Shown: positions 26,402 through 35,139 of the stretch, piece by piece
Layout of the letters: the number at the start of each line of letters is the position of its first letter
Numbering within the stretch: the first letter of the stretch is position 1
NCBI GenBank assembly: GCA_024404875.1
Contig: JAKSPK010000002.1
Location: 43,193-107,192, forward strand
Direction of reading: 5' to 3'
Source of the DNA: Oscillospiraceae bacterium
GTDB lineage: Bacteria; Bacillota; Clostridia; Oscillospirales; Ruminococcaceae
DNA: 64,000 nucleotides
Translations under genes and position numbers: made by a program
Notes under the pieces: generated by a model
What the model saw: only the letters and a program-made list of their open reading frames with translations
Databases searched by the model: none
Told to the model about the DNA's origin: nothing

Positions 26402-27592
26402 TTATTTCACGAGACCGATCATTTGTTTATAGTCTGCATCTGCCGGCTGGATGGTGCGCTGTGCGAGGGAGTAGACTGCTGTTGCGCGTGCCTCCAGATC
26501 GGAGCATTCCTTACAGGCACCGCCGAGCTCTGCGAGCTTTGCGAGCGAGGTAGCATAAGGAAGCGATGTACCGGCCTTCTTCGCAGCGGAGAGGATATCC
26601 CTGCCGCGATCAGAAAGTGCGAGGATACGGCCGTAGGGCGGCGGCGCATCGGTATCCTTCGGCCGGATGCCGATGAGCAGATTCAGCAGGATGCGGCGGA
26701 TCCGCGCCATTGTATAGCGTTTGCTTTTCATTGCGAGGAGCATGGATTCGAGCGATGTCTCGTTTCTGGCGGACAGGATCTTGTTTTCCAGCCCTTGTCC
26801 GACCTCCGGCAGTCCGGCAATCTCCTCAGCGGATGCTGTGCGCAGCTTATATAGAAGAACACGCTCCAGATGCTCGAATCTTGCGACCATGCCTGCCGCT
26901 GCGCAGGCGCTGATCGCTTCCGAGGAATCCTCCGGAACGAGATCGTCATAGTCGTCAGTCTGGCTCTCCATGAGCTGTCGGATCAGCGAAGCGCTGGCGA
27001 TTTTTCCGCTCGGCATCATCGCATCATGCTGTGCATTGCGCTTGACGGTGAACGGCTGGATCTTCAGCTTGACGGCGATCATGGCCTTGAGATATTCGAT
27101 TGCGAGCGTATTGTTCGGCTGACTGAACAGCGTTCCGATTTCATCGCCATAATTCTGCCGTACAAGAATCTGGAGTGCCTTCGGATACGAATTGCCGAGC
27201 TTCATCAGATCCTCCAGTTCCGGCCTGCGCGCACAGGCATAGCTTGCCTTGACGGCCGCCGTCAGCAAAGAGAGATCGCCGCATTCGCTCCCGAAGGAAA
27301 GCTCATCAACGCAGCCGAGCCCCTTGAGGATATACATCGCACCCTTTGCATAGGTTTCTGCAGAGCTGAGACAATAGGCGACCGGCAGCTCGATGACGAG
27401 ATCGACGCCGCAGCGAACAGCCGCTTTTGCACGCTCGAATTTGTTGATGACGGCGACATCGCCGCGCTGCACGAAATTGCCGCTCATGACTCCGACGATA
27501 TGTGTAGCACCGTTATTTCTAGTCTCCTGAATGTGGTAGAGATGCCCGTTGTGGAATGGATTGTATTCGCAAATGATCCCACTGATTTTCAC
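26402..27592 (-). CDS. tmcAL: tRNA(Met) cytidine acetate ligase TmcAL
   Basis: TmcAL activates acetate with ATP and acetylates C34 of elongator tRNA-Met. The 396-residue product starts ISGIICEYNPFHNGHLYHI, the nucleotidyltransferase HxGH motif, and contains MSGNFVQRGD, KFERAKAAVRCGVDLVIELP and FGSECGD, diagnostic of the YlbM/TmcAL family. The C-terminal helical domain carries KSKRYTMARIRR. It sits upstream of and divergent from ackA, which makes acetate; that is thematically neat but probably coincidental. The ribosome site GGGAGTT is about eight bases from the ATG. Confidence 0.94.
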   Translation of the reverse strand: MKISGIICEYNPFHNGHLYHIQETRNNGATHIVGVMSGNFVQRGDVAVINKFERAKAAVRCGVDLVIELPVAYCLSSAETYAKGAMYILKGLGCVDELSFGSECGDLSLLTAAVKASYACARRPELEDLMKLGNSYPKALQILVRQNYGDEIGTLFSQPNNTLAIEYLKAMIAVKLKIQPFTVKRNAQHDAMMPSGKIASASLIRQLMESQTDDYDDLVPEDSSEAISACAAAGMVARFEHLERVLLYKLRTASAEEIAGLPEVGQGLENKILSARNETSLESMLLAMKSKRYTMARIRRILLNLLIGIRPKDTDAPPPYGRILALSDRGRDILSAAKKAGTSLPYATSLAKLAELGGACKECSDLEARATAVYSLAQRTIQPADADYKQMIGLVK

Positions 27593-27775
27593 CGAAAAAA
27601 CTCCCTTCTGCCCAAAAATCTTATATTGTCATTTTTGTTTATTATATTTACGCCGGCCTGTGAAGCATACTGTATTCTGCGGCGTTTTTTTGTCCTGCCG
27701 GAAAAATATCCAAATCATTTTCACGATTCGCTGTCAAATTCTGCGGGAAAATTCCGCTTTTTTTGCGCAAACCCC

Positions 27776-27804
27776 TTGAATAAGAGTCGGTTTTCGTGTA
27801 TAAT
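27776..27804 (+). promoter_or_regulatory. Sigma-A promoter for ackA
   Basis: TTGAAT (27776-27781), 17 bases, TATAAT (27799-27804), about 75 bases before the ackA ATG. Confidence 0.82.
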
Positions 27805-27882
27805 GTTGCTATGGATCGCCCGCTGCCGGAACTCTGACGGCAGGCATCTGACGAATCACATATATGAAAGGATGTTGTTTTT

Positions 27883-29082
27883 ATGTTAATTCTCGTAGTC
27901 AACGCAGGCAGCTCTTCACTGAAGTATCAGCTCATTAATATGGAGGATGAGAGCGTCCTGGCAAAGGGCAACTGTGACCGCATCGGCATTGACGGCCATG
28001 TTTCGCACAAGACTGCCGACGGCAGAACCGTGGATGCGGATGTCAGCTTCCCGACACACACTGAGGCATTTGAGAAGCTCGTTGAGGTTCTGACCACCGG
28101 CGATGCTGCTGTCATCAAGTCTATGGATGAGATCTCCGCAGTCGGCCACCGTATCGTCCAGGGCGCAGAGATCTTTGACAAGCCCTGCCTCGTGACGCCG
28201 GAGGTCATCGATAAGATCGACGAGCTGCGTGAGCTTGCACCGGTACATAACCATGCACACGCGCTTGCACTTCGCGCCTGCACCGCTGTAATTCCGAAGA
28301 CCACTCCGCAGGTCGTTGTGTTCGATACCGCATTCCACCAGACCATGCCTCCGAAGGCATATATGTTCGCACTGCCTTATGAGGATTATGAGAAGTATCA
28401 TGTCCGCAAGTACGGCTTCCATGGTACATCTCACCGCTTTGTTTCCGCTGCGCTTGCAGAAGCAATGGGCAAAGATATCAAGGATCTTAAGATCGTTTCC
28501 TGCCACCTCGGCAACGGTTCTTCGATCACTGCGGTCGATGGCGGAAAGTGCATTGACACCTCGATGGGCTTCACGCCGCTGGACGGCATTCTTATGGGCA
28601 CCCGCTGCGGCGCGGTCGATCCGTCTGCCGTGACCTTTGTTGCGGACAAGCACGGCTTCACTCCGGATGAGATGAGCCAGTACATGAACAAGAAATCTGG
28701 CTTCCTCGGCATCTCCGGCATTTCCTCGGATAACCGTGAGATCACTGCTGCTGCCGCAAAGGGCGACAAGCGCGCACTGCTGGCAGGCGAGATGCTCGCA
28801 TATCAGATCCAGCGCTACATCGGCGCATACACCGCTGCCATGAACGGCGTGGATGCTGTCCTGTTCACGGGCGGTATCGGCGAGAATTCGTGGGAGGTCC
28901 GCGAGCGCGTTTGTGCGAATATGGAATACTTCGGCATCAAGATCGACAAGGAACTGAACAAGCAGAGCCGCGGCAAGCTGGTGAAGCTTTCCCTGCCGGA
29001 ATCCAAGACTGAGGTCTGGGTTGTTCCGACGAACGAGGAACTGCTGATCGCAAGAGATACCCTTGCACTGATCTCTCAGTGA
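27883..29082 (+). CDS. ackA: Acetate kinase
   Basis: Converts acetyl phosphate plus ADP to acetate plus ATP, the ATP-yielding last step of acetate fermentation. The 399-residue product has the N-terminal NAGSSSLKYQL signature, VGHRIVQG, the FDTAFHQTMP segment, the KYGFHGTSHRFV motif, the LGNGSSI phosphate loop, and the FTGGIGENSWEVRE motif near the C-terminus. Length is normal. Codons are strongly biased to C- and G-ending forms, as expected for a highly expressed gene. No phosphotransacetylase gene is adjacent. A good promoter and a terminator make it monocistronic. Confidence 0.97.
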   Translation: MLILVVNAGSSSLKYQLINMEDESVLAKGNCDRIGIDGHVSHKTADGRTVDADVSFPTHTEAFEKLVEVLTTGDAAVIKSMDEISAVGHRIVQGAEIFDKPCLVTPEVIDKIDELRELAPVHNHAHALALRACTAVIPKTTPQVVVFDTAFHQTMPPKAYMFALPYEDYEKYHVRKYGFHGTSHRFVSAALAEAMGKDIKDLKIVSCHLGNGSSITAVDGGKCIDTSMGFTPLDGILMGTRCGAVDPSAVTFVADKHGFTPDEMSQYMNKKSGFLGISGISSDNREITAAAAKGDKRALLAGEMLAYQIQRYIGAYTAAMNGVDAVLFTGGIGENSWEVRERVCANMEYFGIKIDKELNKQSRGKLVKLSLPESKTEVWVVPTNEELLIARDTLALISQ

Positions 29083-29117
29083 TTCGCAAATAAACGCTTA
29101 TTATATATTATATCACG

Positions 29118-29157
29118 CAGCAGCCCGAAAATGCAAGGGCTTTCGGGTTGCTGTTTT
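29118..29157 (+). terminator. Terminator after ackA
   Basis: A 13-bp stem (CAGCAGCCCGAAA at 29118-29130 with 29141-29153, one G-T pair) followed by TTTT at 29154-29157. Confidence 0.85.
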
Positions 29158-29226
29158 ATACAAAAATATCTGTTGATATTTGACAGATCAGAAATGTGGA
29201 AAGCAATTTGAACGGAGGCGTGTGAA

Positions 29227-29811
29227 ATGCCGAATGTATTTGATAACATCAAGGGATTTTTGTTTCGGGATGAAGAAGACGGGGAGGATGACTTCGAGCT
29301 TCCGCTGGATGAGAGCGGCAAGCTGATTCGTCCGATCGGCAAGGTGCGGCGGGTAAAGCACAGCTTCCGCACGCACAGTACTGGTCAGCATCCCTCGCAT
29401 CCGCAGCCGACATCGCTTTTTGATGTGCTGCCGCTGGATGATGAAGCGCGTGCGCTTCTGACGATCGCTAAGGCAGTACGGGAGCAGGCCTATGCGAAGT
29501 ATTCACAGTTTCATGTCGGCGCGGCGCTTGCGGCGAAATCCGGCAAGGTATATGCGGGCGTGAATATCGAGAATGCATCCTATCCAGCGGGTATCTGCGC
29601 GGAGCGTGCTGCATTTGCTGCCGCAATCACGGCAGGCGAGCGTGCGTTCTCGGCGCTTGCGATCGTCGGCGGCGATCCGGATGTACCCTGCTATCCCTGC
29701 GGCATCTGCCGGCAGTTTATCTCAGAATTCTGCCCTGCTGATTTTCCGATCATTCTGTCCGACGGCATATATGCGCTCGGCGGACTTCTGCCGCGCGGCT
29801 TTGAGCTGTGA
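29227..29811 (+). CDS. cdd: Cytidine deaminase with charged N-terminal extension
   Basis: The C-terminal ~125 residues are a standard homotetrameric cytidine deaminase, which converts cytidine to uridine in pyrimidine salvage: YSQFHVGAAL, the VNIENASYPAGICAERAAF motif with zinc ligand Cys124 and catalytic Glu126, and PCGICRQF with Cys158 and Cys161. The total is 194 residues, against the usual ~130. The extra first ~70 residues are acidic then basic (RDEEDGEDDFELPLDES, then KVRRVKHSFRTHS) with no known fold and appear disordered. The ATG at 29227 has GGAGG upstream, and the frame is open, so the extension looks real. The next gene starts 17 bases downstream. Confidence 0.9.
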   Translation: MPNVFDNIKGFLFRDEEDGEDDFELPLDESGKLIRPIGKVRRVKHSFRTHSTGQHPSHPQPTSLFDVLPLDDEARALLTIAKAVREQAYAKYSQFHVGAALAAKSGKVYAGVNIENASYPAGICAERAAFAAAITAGERAFSALAIVGGDPDVPCYPCGICRQFISEFCPADFPIILSDGIYALGGLLPRGFEL

Positions 29812-29828
29812 GGCAGGGAGGTACGCAG

Positions 29829-31469
29829 ATGCGAAGATTTTTTGCATGGATGCTCGCGCTGTTGATGACGTTGCTTTGCTGCGGATGCGGCGAGGATGAC
29901 AATACGGTCAAGGGCGCGGGCTATTCCTTTTCGTATACGCTGGTCGGCAATCCGGATACGCTGGATCCGCAGCTCGCGGACAACGCTTCCGCAATGACCG
30001 TGCTGTGCAATCTCTTTGAGGGGCTGCTGGTTCTGGATGCAGACGGAAAGCTGCAAAACGGCAGCGCGGAATCCTATGAGATTTCGGAGGATCAGCTCCG
30101 CTATACATTCAAACTGCGGAAAGACTCGTTCTGGTATCTGTCGCGCGCAGCGGACGGCGCATTTGGAAAAGAAGCGGCGGTTCCCGTGACCGCGCATGAT
30201 TATGTATTCGCATTCCAGCGGCTGTTTTCTTTTTCATATGAGGCGCCGAACCGTGCGGCATTTGCCTGCATCAAAAATGCGCAGAAGATCATTGAGCACA
30301 GGCTTGCACCGTCAAATATCGGCGTTCGTGCCCTTTCGGATTATGAGCTGGAATTTGAGCTGGATTATCCGAACAATGGCTTTCTTCTGCTGCTGACATC
30401 CTGCGCAGCGATGCCCTGCAATGAGGCGTTCTTTGAAAGCACAAAGGGCAGGTACGGTCTGGATGAGGATTCTGTCATGGGCAACGGCAGCTTTTCGCTT
30501 CAGCGCTGGCTTTATGATCCCTACGGCAAGTACAATGTCATTCAGCTGACGCGCAATGTGCTGAATCACGAGACACGCCGCGTGATGCCCTCAGAAGTGA
30601 ATCTTTATATCGAGGAATCCGATGCGGATGCGGAACGGATTTTCACGGCGGGTAATGCGGATTGTTATGTTACAACGCAGAACAGTCTGATCGGCAAGGC
30701 AGATTATCATGTCGAGGGCGATTACAGTCTGACGCTCGGACTGATCGCAAATCCGGATTCACACTTCGCGGATGAGAATGTTCGATCTGCGCTTTCTATG
30801 ACGCTTGATCGGACACAGTTCCCGGACGGTGGCAGCGATCTGAAGCCGGCAGGAGGCATTTTGCCGCCGGGTGCTTCTCTGCTCAATAAAAGCTGCCGGG
30901 AGCTGATTTCTGATACACCATATCAAATCTACGATCCGCCCGAAGCCGACCGCCTGTATCATAAGGCGATGCGGCGGCTGCTGATCTCCGAGCTGGAGGA
31001 GGGCAAGGTCATGGTCTGCGCGGGTATGATGGATTATTCCATTTTGCGTGCGGCTTTTGAACTCTGGACTTCGGAACTGGATCTGCATCTGACCATTGAG
31101 GAAGTGCCGGAAAGCGAATATGAATCACGGCTGCGCCGCGGTGATTATATGCTCGCACTTTATGGCATCAGCGGTGCGTATCACGATGCAACGGCTGTCA
31201 TGGAGCAGTTTATTACCGATCCGCTCCTGCACTGCAGCGGAACATCGAAGGTGCGCTCGCTGCTCGGACGCGCTGCAGCGCTGCCGAATCTCTCGGATGC
31301 GGTCGAGCTTTATCGTCAGGCGGAAACGGAAATACTGGCCGATCACTGCTTCATCCCGCTGTTCTATAAGCAGCGATATCTGATCTGCAAGAACGGAGTA
31401 AGCGATGTGGCTTTCAATCCGTTCAGCGGGCAGGTGCGCTTTACGAATGCGCGGTGTTATGTGAGCTGA
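29829..31469 (+). CDS. Oligopeptide ABC transporter substrate-binding lipoprotein (SBP family 5)
   Basis: A 546-residue extracytoplasmic solute receptor of the OppA/DppA type. The N-terminus has a signal sequence with lipobox LLCCGC. The mature protein starts with the family's YTLVGNPDTLDPQLADNA segment, LFEGLLVLDADGKL and YTFKLRKDSFW, and the C-terminal lobe has PDSHFADENVRSALSMTLDR. I chose the ATG at 29829, behind GGGAGGT; an earlier in-frame GTG at 29808 overlaps the deaminase stop. No permease or ATPase genes are adjacent, so it either works with a transporter encoded elsewhere or has another role such as peptide sensing. Confidence 0.9.
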   Translation: MRRFFAWMLALLMTLLCCGCGEDDNTVKGAGYSFSYTLVGNPDTLDPQLADNASAMTVLCNLFEGLLVLDADGKLQNGSAESYEISEDQLRYTFKLRKDSFWYLSRAADGAFGKEAAVPVTAHDYVFAFQRLFSFSYEAPNRAAFACIKNAQKIIEHRLAPSNIGVRALSDYELEFELDYPNNGFLLLLTSCAAMPCNEAFFESTKGRYGLDEDSVMGNGSFSLQRWLYDPYGKYNVIQLTRNVLNHETRRVMPSEVNLYIEESDADAERIFTAGNADCYVTTQNSLIGKADYHVEGDYSLTLGLIANPDSHFADENVRSALSMTLDRTQFPDGGSDLKPAGGILPPGASLLNKSCRELISDTPYQIYDPPEADRLYHKAMRRLLISELEEGKVMVCAGMMDYSILRAAFELWTSELDLHLTIEEVPESEYESRLRRGDYMLALYGISGAYHDATAVMEQFITDPLLHCSGTSKVRSLLGRAAALPNLSDAVELYRQAETEILADHCFIPLFYKQRYLICKNGVSDVAFNPFSGQVRFTNARCYVS

Positions 31470-31532
31470 AAGATCCGTCTTTCGTTCGTTTAGCCGTTTG
31501 CGGCAATACACTCTAAAACAAGGAGCATCAAA

Positions 31533-32294
31533 ATGCGTGCAGTAACATGGAATGTCAATGGGCTGCGTGCCTGTGAAAAAAAAGGCTTCGCGGAATTTTT
31601 TGCGGCGATCGATGCGGATTTCTTCTGCATTCAGGAAACGAAAATGCAGGAGTCTCAGCTTGGTCAGCTGACCTGGCAGCCAGAAGGCTATTTCGCCTAT
31701 TGGAACAGCGCCGAGAAAAAGGGCTATTCCGGAACGGCTGTTTTCGCAAAAAAAGAGCCGCTTTCCGTGACAAAAGAAATGGCGGCAGGAGTCTCAAATG
31801 AGGGCAGAGTGCTGACACTGGAATACCCGGAGTTTTATCTGGTCAATGCGTATGTGCCGAATGTGCGGCGCGATCTGGAACGCATCCCGCTTCGCATGGA
31901 GTGGGAGGATGCTCTGCGTGCACATCTGCTCGAACTCGATCAGAAAAAGCCGGTGCTGTACTGCGGTGATTTGAATGTAGCGCATCAGCCGATCGACCTG
32001 AAAAATGCCAAGTCGAATGAAGGAAACGCGGGTTTCACCGCGGAGGAGCGCGGGAAGATGACAGCGCTGCTCGCGGCGGGCTTCACAGACGCATTCCGGC
32101 ATAAATATCCTGACCGAACTGATGCCTATACATGGTGGAGCTACATGGGCAGGGCGCGGGAGAAGAATATCGGCTGGCGCATCGACTATTGGCTGACCTC
32201 CGGCCGCATTGCGAACTGCATCGAGGATGTGGTGATCCACAGCGAGATCATGGGCAGCGATCACTGTCCGCTGGAATTACAGATCTCTCTTTGA
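31533..32294 (+). CDS. exoA: Exodeoxyribonuclease III (AP endonuclease)
   Basis: Removes 3'-blocking groups and cuts at abasic sites in base-excision repair. The 253-residue product shows the exonuclease-endonuclease-phosphatase fold with all hallmark motifs: TWNVNGLRA, FFCIQETKMQ with the metal-binding Glu, GYSGTAVF, LVNAYVPN, the CGDLNVAH motif, the YTWWSYM segment, GWRIDYWLTS and the terminal MGSDHCPLELQ with the catalytic Asp-His. Length is normal. CAAGGAG precedes the ATG. It follows the SBP gene by 63 bases and is followed by a terminator. Confidence 0.96.
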   Translation: MRAVTWNVNGLRACEKKGFAEFFAAIDADFFCIQETKMQESQLGQLTWQPEGYFAYWNSAEKKGYSGTAVFAKKEPLSVTKEMAAGVSNEGRVLTLEYPEFYLVNAYVPNVRRDLERIPLRMEWEDALRAHLLELDQKKPVLYCGDLNVAHQPIDLKNAKSNEGNAGFTAEERGKMTALLAAGFTDAFRHKYPDRTDAYTWWSYMGRAREKNIGWRIDYWLTSGRIANCIEDVVIHSEIMGSDHCPLELQISL

Positions 32295-32369
32295 TTCATG
32301 AGAGATTGGACGGCATATTCCGATTTCGAGCTGAAATTTGCCGAGTGGAGCGAAAGATAATACATAAAT

Positions 32370-32406
32370 GCCCCGAAGCATTTTGCAGATGCTTCGGGGC
32401 TGTTTT
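32370..32406 (+). terminator. Terminator after exoA
   Basis: A perfect 11-bp stem (GCCCCGAAGCA at 32370-32380 with 32390-32400) followed by TGTTTT. It also lies just past the convergent GGDEF gene. Confidence 0.85.
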
Positions 32407-32433
32407 GATAAATACTATTTGCCGTTCACAGAT

Positions 32434-34194
32434 TTATGATATGTTCAGCAGCGTACCGACGGCCGCACCGATAACATTCAGGTGCCCGATATCCGGCGTG
32501 CTCCACTTGCGGAAATGTCCGAACAGGCCGAATGATATCACAGCGGCGGGCGAATCGTTCTGCCTGACAAGATACAGCACCGTGCCAAGCAGGTTTTCCT
32601 GCTCCGCCCATGCATAGACATCGTCCGCAAGCCCTTCCAGCGCGTTGATATTGTCGATTACGCAGATATTGTCTGTCGTGAAGCTGTTGATGAACGGTTC
32701 CTGTACGAGCAGTTCTCCGGAACCGGAAACCGGATGCCCCCAGCTAAACGCAGGTTTCCAGTCCGGTGCGGTGAAGATCTGGATGCCATCCAGACCGAAC
32801 TGTGTTCCGATTCGCGCAAGTATATTCTGGATCTCACGCTTCTCGGTCAGCATTTCGCGGATCATTGCAGCCGTGAAGCCTGCATTGCTCTGTGTTGGCG
32901 CCGTCGCATAGAGATCGGAGATATCCCGTGCACGGTTCGGCTGAACCGCGCCGTGCTTGTTGACATCGTAGATCACATAGCGGTTATGCCCCTTTTCCTG
33001 AGCAATATAAAGCGCCTTGTTCGCCTGCATGAATAATTCCTCATATGTGCGTGCATTTTCCGGATAGCAGGCAGCACCGATTGAGCATGTAACATGTGCG
33101 AGCGCTTTTTTTTCACCGCCTGATTCCCATGCCCATTCAAATTTTGTCCGGATTGCACGAAGAATGCCGCGCAGATCGGTCTCATCGGCAATGCTCTCCA
33201 GGATCAGCAGAAACATTCCGCCGCCGATGCGTCCGGCTGTGCCGCGTGTGCCGATCTCGGTTTTGAGAATGTGTGAGAGTGTGAACAGGACTTCGTCACC
33301 GTGGAGATGTCCCCAGCGGTCGTTGATTTCTTTGAAATCATCAATCGTCAGCAGAACGAGACTGACCGTTTCGGCGGGCTGTGCCGCAAGGATGGATTTC
33401 GCATGCGCGGTGATTGCAGTTTTGTTGAGCAAATCAGTCGCAGGATCACGCGTTGCTTCGATGAGCCAGCCGGGCTCTTTGGTTTTGTATTTCGCGTGCA
33501 GGAATCCGATTGTGCCAAGGACGGTGCGGCTGCCTGGCGCGTCGGAGCGTGTTACGCCGCGAAATGCGCAGTATTCCATATGCTGTCCCATGGAGCAGAC
33601 GCTTGTTTCCAATTCGCACTGAAAGCGATTTGCACCGGATTCGATATCCGTGCAGAGCTTCTCGAATTTCTGGATGTCATGAGAAGAGACCATGCCCTTT
33701 TCGATTGCCTGCTGTTTCCAGTCCGAGAGCCGCATATCCGTCAGGACGGTTTCACGGCAGCAGTCAAAGCTCATCAGCCGGATGCGCTGTGTGCGGAAGG
33801 AATACCGGAATGCCAGATCACGCATCAGATTCAGGTAAAAGCGATATTCGGTGTTCTCGTTCATCGTTTGCAGCAGGGAACGCTGAACGCTGTGCGCATC
33901 AGAGATTCGGAGCTGATAACGCCGCTGCTCACTTTCACCGTGTGCAGTAATTCCAGCGAGCATCCAGCGATAGTCCGCGCCGGTGCCGCGCATCCGGAGT
34001 GCGATTTGTTCGCTTTGACCGTCGCGCATATTGCGGGCAAGCTCCAGCAGCCGCTCAGTATCGGCATCGTGAACCGTCCGCAAAATGGAGTAGATCACAT
34101 CGTCACCGAAATAATGGAAAAATGCCGCGTCTGCGTACATCATATGAAAATGCGCATCTGTCGTAACGCAGCCGATGCTTCCACTTTTTTGCAT
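32434..34194 (-). CDS. PAS-GGDEF protein with degenerate GGDEF motif
   Basis: A 586-residue cytoplasmic signalling protein. An N-terminal PAS-like region (about 1-105, with TTDAHFHMMYADAAFFHYFG) is followed by a linker domain, a GGDEF domain (about 245-410) with TDLLNKTAI, LLTIDDFKEINDRWGHLHGDEVL and the HNRYVIYD end, then a GAF-like C-terminal region (about 440-586). The signature is GGGMF (324-328) instead of GGDEF, so the metal-binding acidic residue is missing and the domain is probably not a diguanylate cyclase; it may bind GTP or c-di-GMP as a receptor. The ATG at 34194 is preferred over a GTG at 34206 because GGAGGTG lies nine bases upstream. Confidence 0.86.
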   Translation of the reverse strand: MQKSGSIGCVTTDAHFHMMYADAAFFHYFGDDVIYSILRTVHDADTERLLELARNMRDGQSEQIALRMRGTGADYRWMLAGITAHGESEQRRYQLRISDAHSVQRSLLQTMNENTEYRFYLNLMRDLAFRYSFRTQRIRLMSFDCCRETVLTDMRLSDWKQQAIEKGMVSSHDIQKFEKLCTDIESGANRFQCELETSVCSMGQHMEYCAFRGVTRSDAPGSRTVLGTIGFLHAKYKTKEPGWLIEATRDPATDLLNKTAITAHAKSILAAQPAETVSLVLLTIDDFKEINDRWGHLHGDEVLFTLSHILKTEIGTRGTAGRIGGGMFLLILESIADETDLRGILRAIRTKFEWAWESGGEKKALAHVTCSIGAACYPENARTYEELFMQANKALYIAQEKGHNRYVIYDVNKHGAVQPNRARDISDLYATAPTQSNAGFTAAMIREMLTEKREIQNILARIGTQFGLDGIQIFTAPDWKPAFSWGHPVSGSGELLVQEPFINSFTTDNICVIDNINALEGLADDVYAWAEQENLLGTVLYLVRQNDSPAAVISFGLFGHFRKWSTPDIGHLNVIGAAVGTLLNIS

Positions 34195-34230
34195 GATACT
34201 GCACACCTCCGTCTGTGCTTTTTAACTATA

Positions 34231-34259
34231 ATTATATCAAATAATGCTGCTGCTGTCAA
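34231..34259 (-). promoter_or_regulatory. Consensus sigma-A promoter for the GGDEF gene
   Basis: TTGACA (34254-34259), 17 bases, TATAAT (34231-34236) on the minus strand. Confidence 0.88.
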
Positions 34260-34296
34260 TGAGTTTTGACAATTTGAAGTTTTTTTTCGATATGGG

Positions 34297-34325
34297 TTGA
34301 CAAATGAATGGAAATGTGCTATAAT
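34297..34325 (+). promoter_or_regulatory. Consensus sigma-A promoter for the tRNA cluster
   Basis: TTGACA (34297-34302), 17 bases, TATAAT (34320-34325), 62 bases before the first tRNA. Confidence 0.9.
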
Positions 34326-34386
34326 AACACTTGCAGTGCCGAGCAGTGCAGGAATGAAACCGAGCTGATTCGTGCTTGTGAGAGAT

Positions 34387-34457
<71 letters not shown>

Positions 34458-34480
34458 TTGTCATCTTTTTGATGACGTTT

Positions 34481-34554
34481 GCGCCTTTAACTCAGCTGGA
34501 TAGAGTAACTGCCTTCTAAGCAGTAAGTCAAAGGTTCGAATCCTTTAAGGCGCG
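34481..34554 (+). tRNA. tRNA-Arg (anticodon TCT)
   Basis: Acceptor GCGCCTT/AAGGCGC, anticodon stem ACTGC/GCAGT with loop CTTCTAA (anticodon 34515-34517), T-loop TTCGAAT, discriminator G. It reads AGA/AGG. A small GTCATC/GATGAC hairpin separates it from tRNA-Gly. Confidence 0.96.
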
Positions 34555-34604
34555 TCTGCTTCTGATTTCTGCGGCGGTTTCGTCTGGCAGAGAAAATTGA
34601 ATAT

Positions 34605-34679
34605 GGTGGGTATGGCTTAGCTGGTTAAAGCGTCGGATTGTGGATCCGAAGATCGAGGGTTCGAATCCCTCTACCCACC
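34605..34679 (+). tRNA. tRNA-His (anticodon GTG)
   Basis: Acceptor GTGGGTA/TACCCAC with the encoded extra G at position -1 (34605) facing C (34679), the hallmark of tRNA-His. Anticodon stem TCGGA/TCCGA with loop TTGTGGA (anticodon 34640-34642). Confidence 0.96.
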
Positions 34680-34689
34680 TGCTAAGGAA

Positions 34690-34730
34690 ATGTCCTGGAT
34701 GCGTGAAGTACATGTATCCAGGACATTTTT
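34690..34730 (+). terminator. Terminator after the tRNA cluster
   Basis: An 11-bp stem (ATGTCCTGGAT at 34690-34700 with 34716-34726) followed by TTTTT. Confidence 0.87.
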
Positions 34731-35011
34731 CATTATCTGCAGACTTGTTTTGAATGCCTGTGGAATAATCAGAACATAAAGGAAACGATGAATATCGTGC
34801 TTGCCGTAACGCTTGCATAATTTATTGAAACTCCGAATTGTTCGGGCTATTCGTTCAGTCGGCATAACACACACTTTTTATGTGTGGAGTCGCCGGTTCG
34901 ATTTTCACACATCTCGCTGCAAAACGCCTATGGCCATCATATGCGTTTTGCAATATAGCGGCAAGTTATATCGATGATAATTGTGCATAATATCAAAAAT
35001 GCCGTTCACAC
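34731..35011. other. Intergenic region with hairpins, no supported gene
   Basis: No convincing reading frame. CACACA-type repeats at about 34868-34911 can form either of two overlapping hairpins (ACACAC with GTGTGT, or TGTGTG with CACACA further on). A perfect 9-bp hairpin GCAAAACGC/GCGTTTTGC lies at 34919-34951. These sit upstream of the visible ilv promoter, so they are either a separate RNA, an upstream leader, or DNA remnants. Confidence 0.4.
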
Positions 35012-35040
35012 TTGATTTGAGTGCATTAAAGTGTTATAAT
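35012..35040 (+). promoter_or_regulatory. Sigma-A promoter for the ilv operon
   Basis: TTGATT (35012-35017), 17 bases, TATAAT (35035-35040). Predicted start near 35047, leaving a ~93-base leader before ilvB. Confidence 0.82.
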
Positions 35041-35058
35041 CAAACTGAGAAATCATTT

Positions 35059-35117
35059 GCAAAACGACATGATTCTATTTCTGCGCAGACAAGCAGATAG
35101 ATGTTGTTTGCTTTTTT
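35059..35117 (+). promoter_or_regulatory. Terminator-like leader structure (candidate attenuator) of the ilv operon
   Basis: GCAAAACGACAT (35059-35070) pairs with ATGTTGTTTGC (35101-35111) with one bulged A and one G-T pair, followed by six Ts (35112-35117). It lies between the promoter and the ilvB ribosome site, so full termination here would block the operon. A 24-codon frame (ATG 35069) with four Leu and one Ile codon runs through the hairpin and its TGA overlaps the ilvB ATG, but it has no ribosome site. No T-box sequence is visible. Confidence 0.6.
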
Positions 35118-35139
35118 ATGAGAGGAAAGGAATGGAAAC

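Noticed and set aside
34671-34874. 67-codon minus-strand frame next to tRNA-His, considered as an integrase remnant
   Set aside because: It covers the tRNA terminator, shows no recombinase motif and has no ribosome site.
34890-34915. Sequence resembling a tRNA 3' half (GGTTCGATT then ATCTCGCT)
   Set aside because: No matching T-stem or 5' acceptor strand could be found, so it is not a tRNA or a clear attachment site.
35041-35139. T-box riboswitch for the ilv operon
   Set aside because: The leader is too short and lacks the conserved T-box motif and specifier loop.
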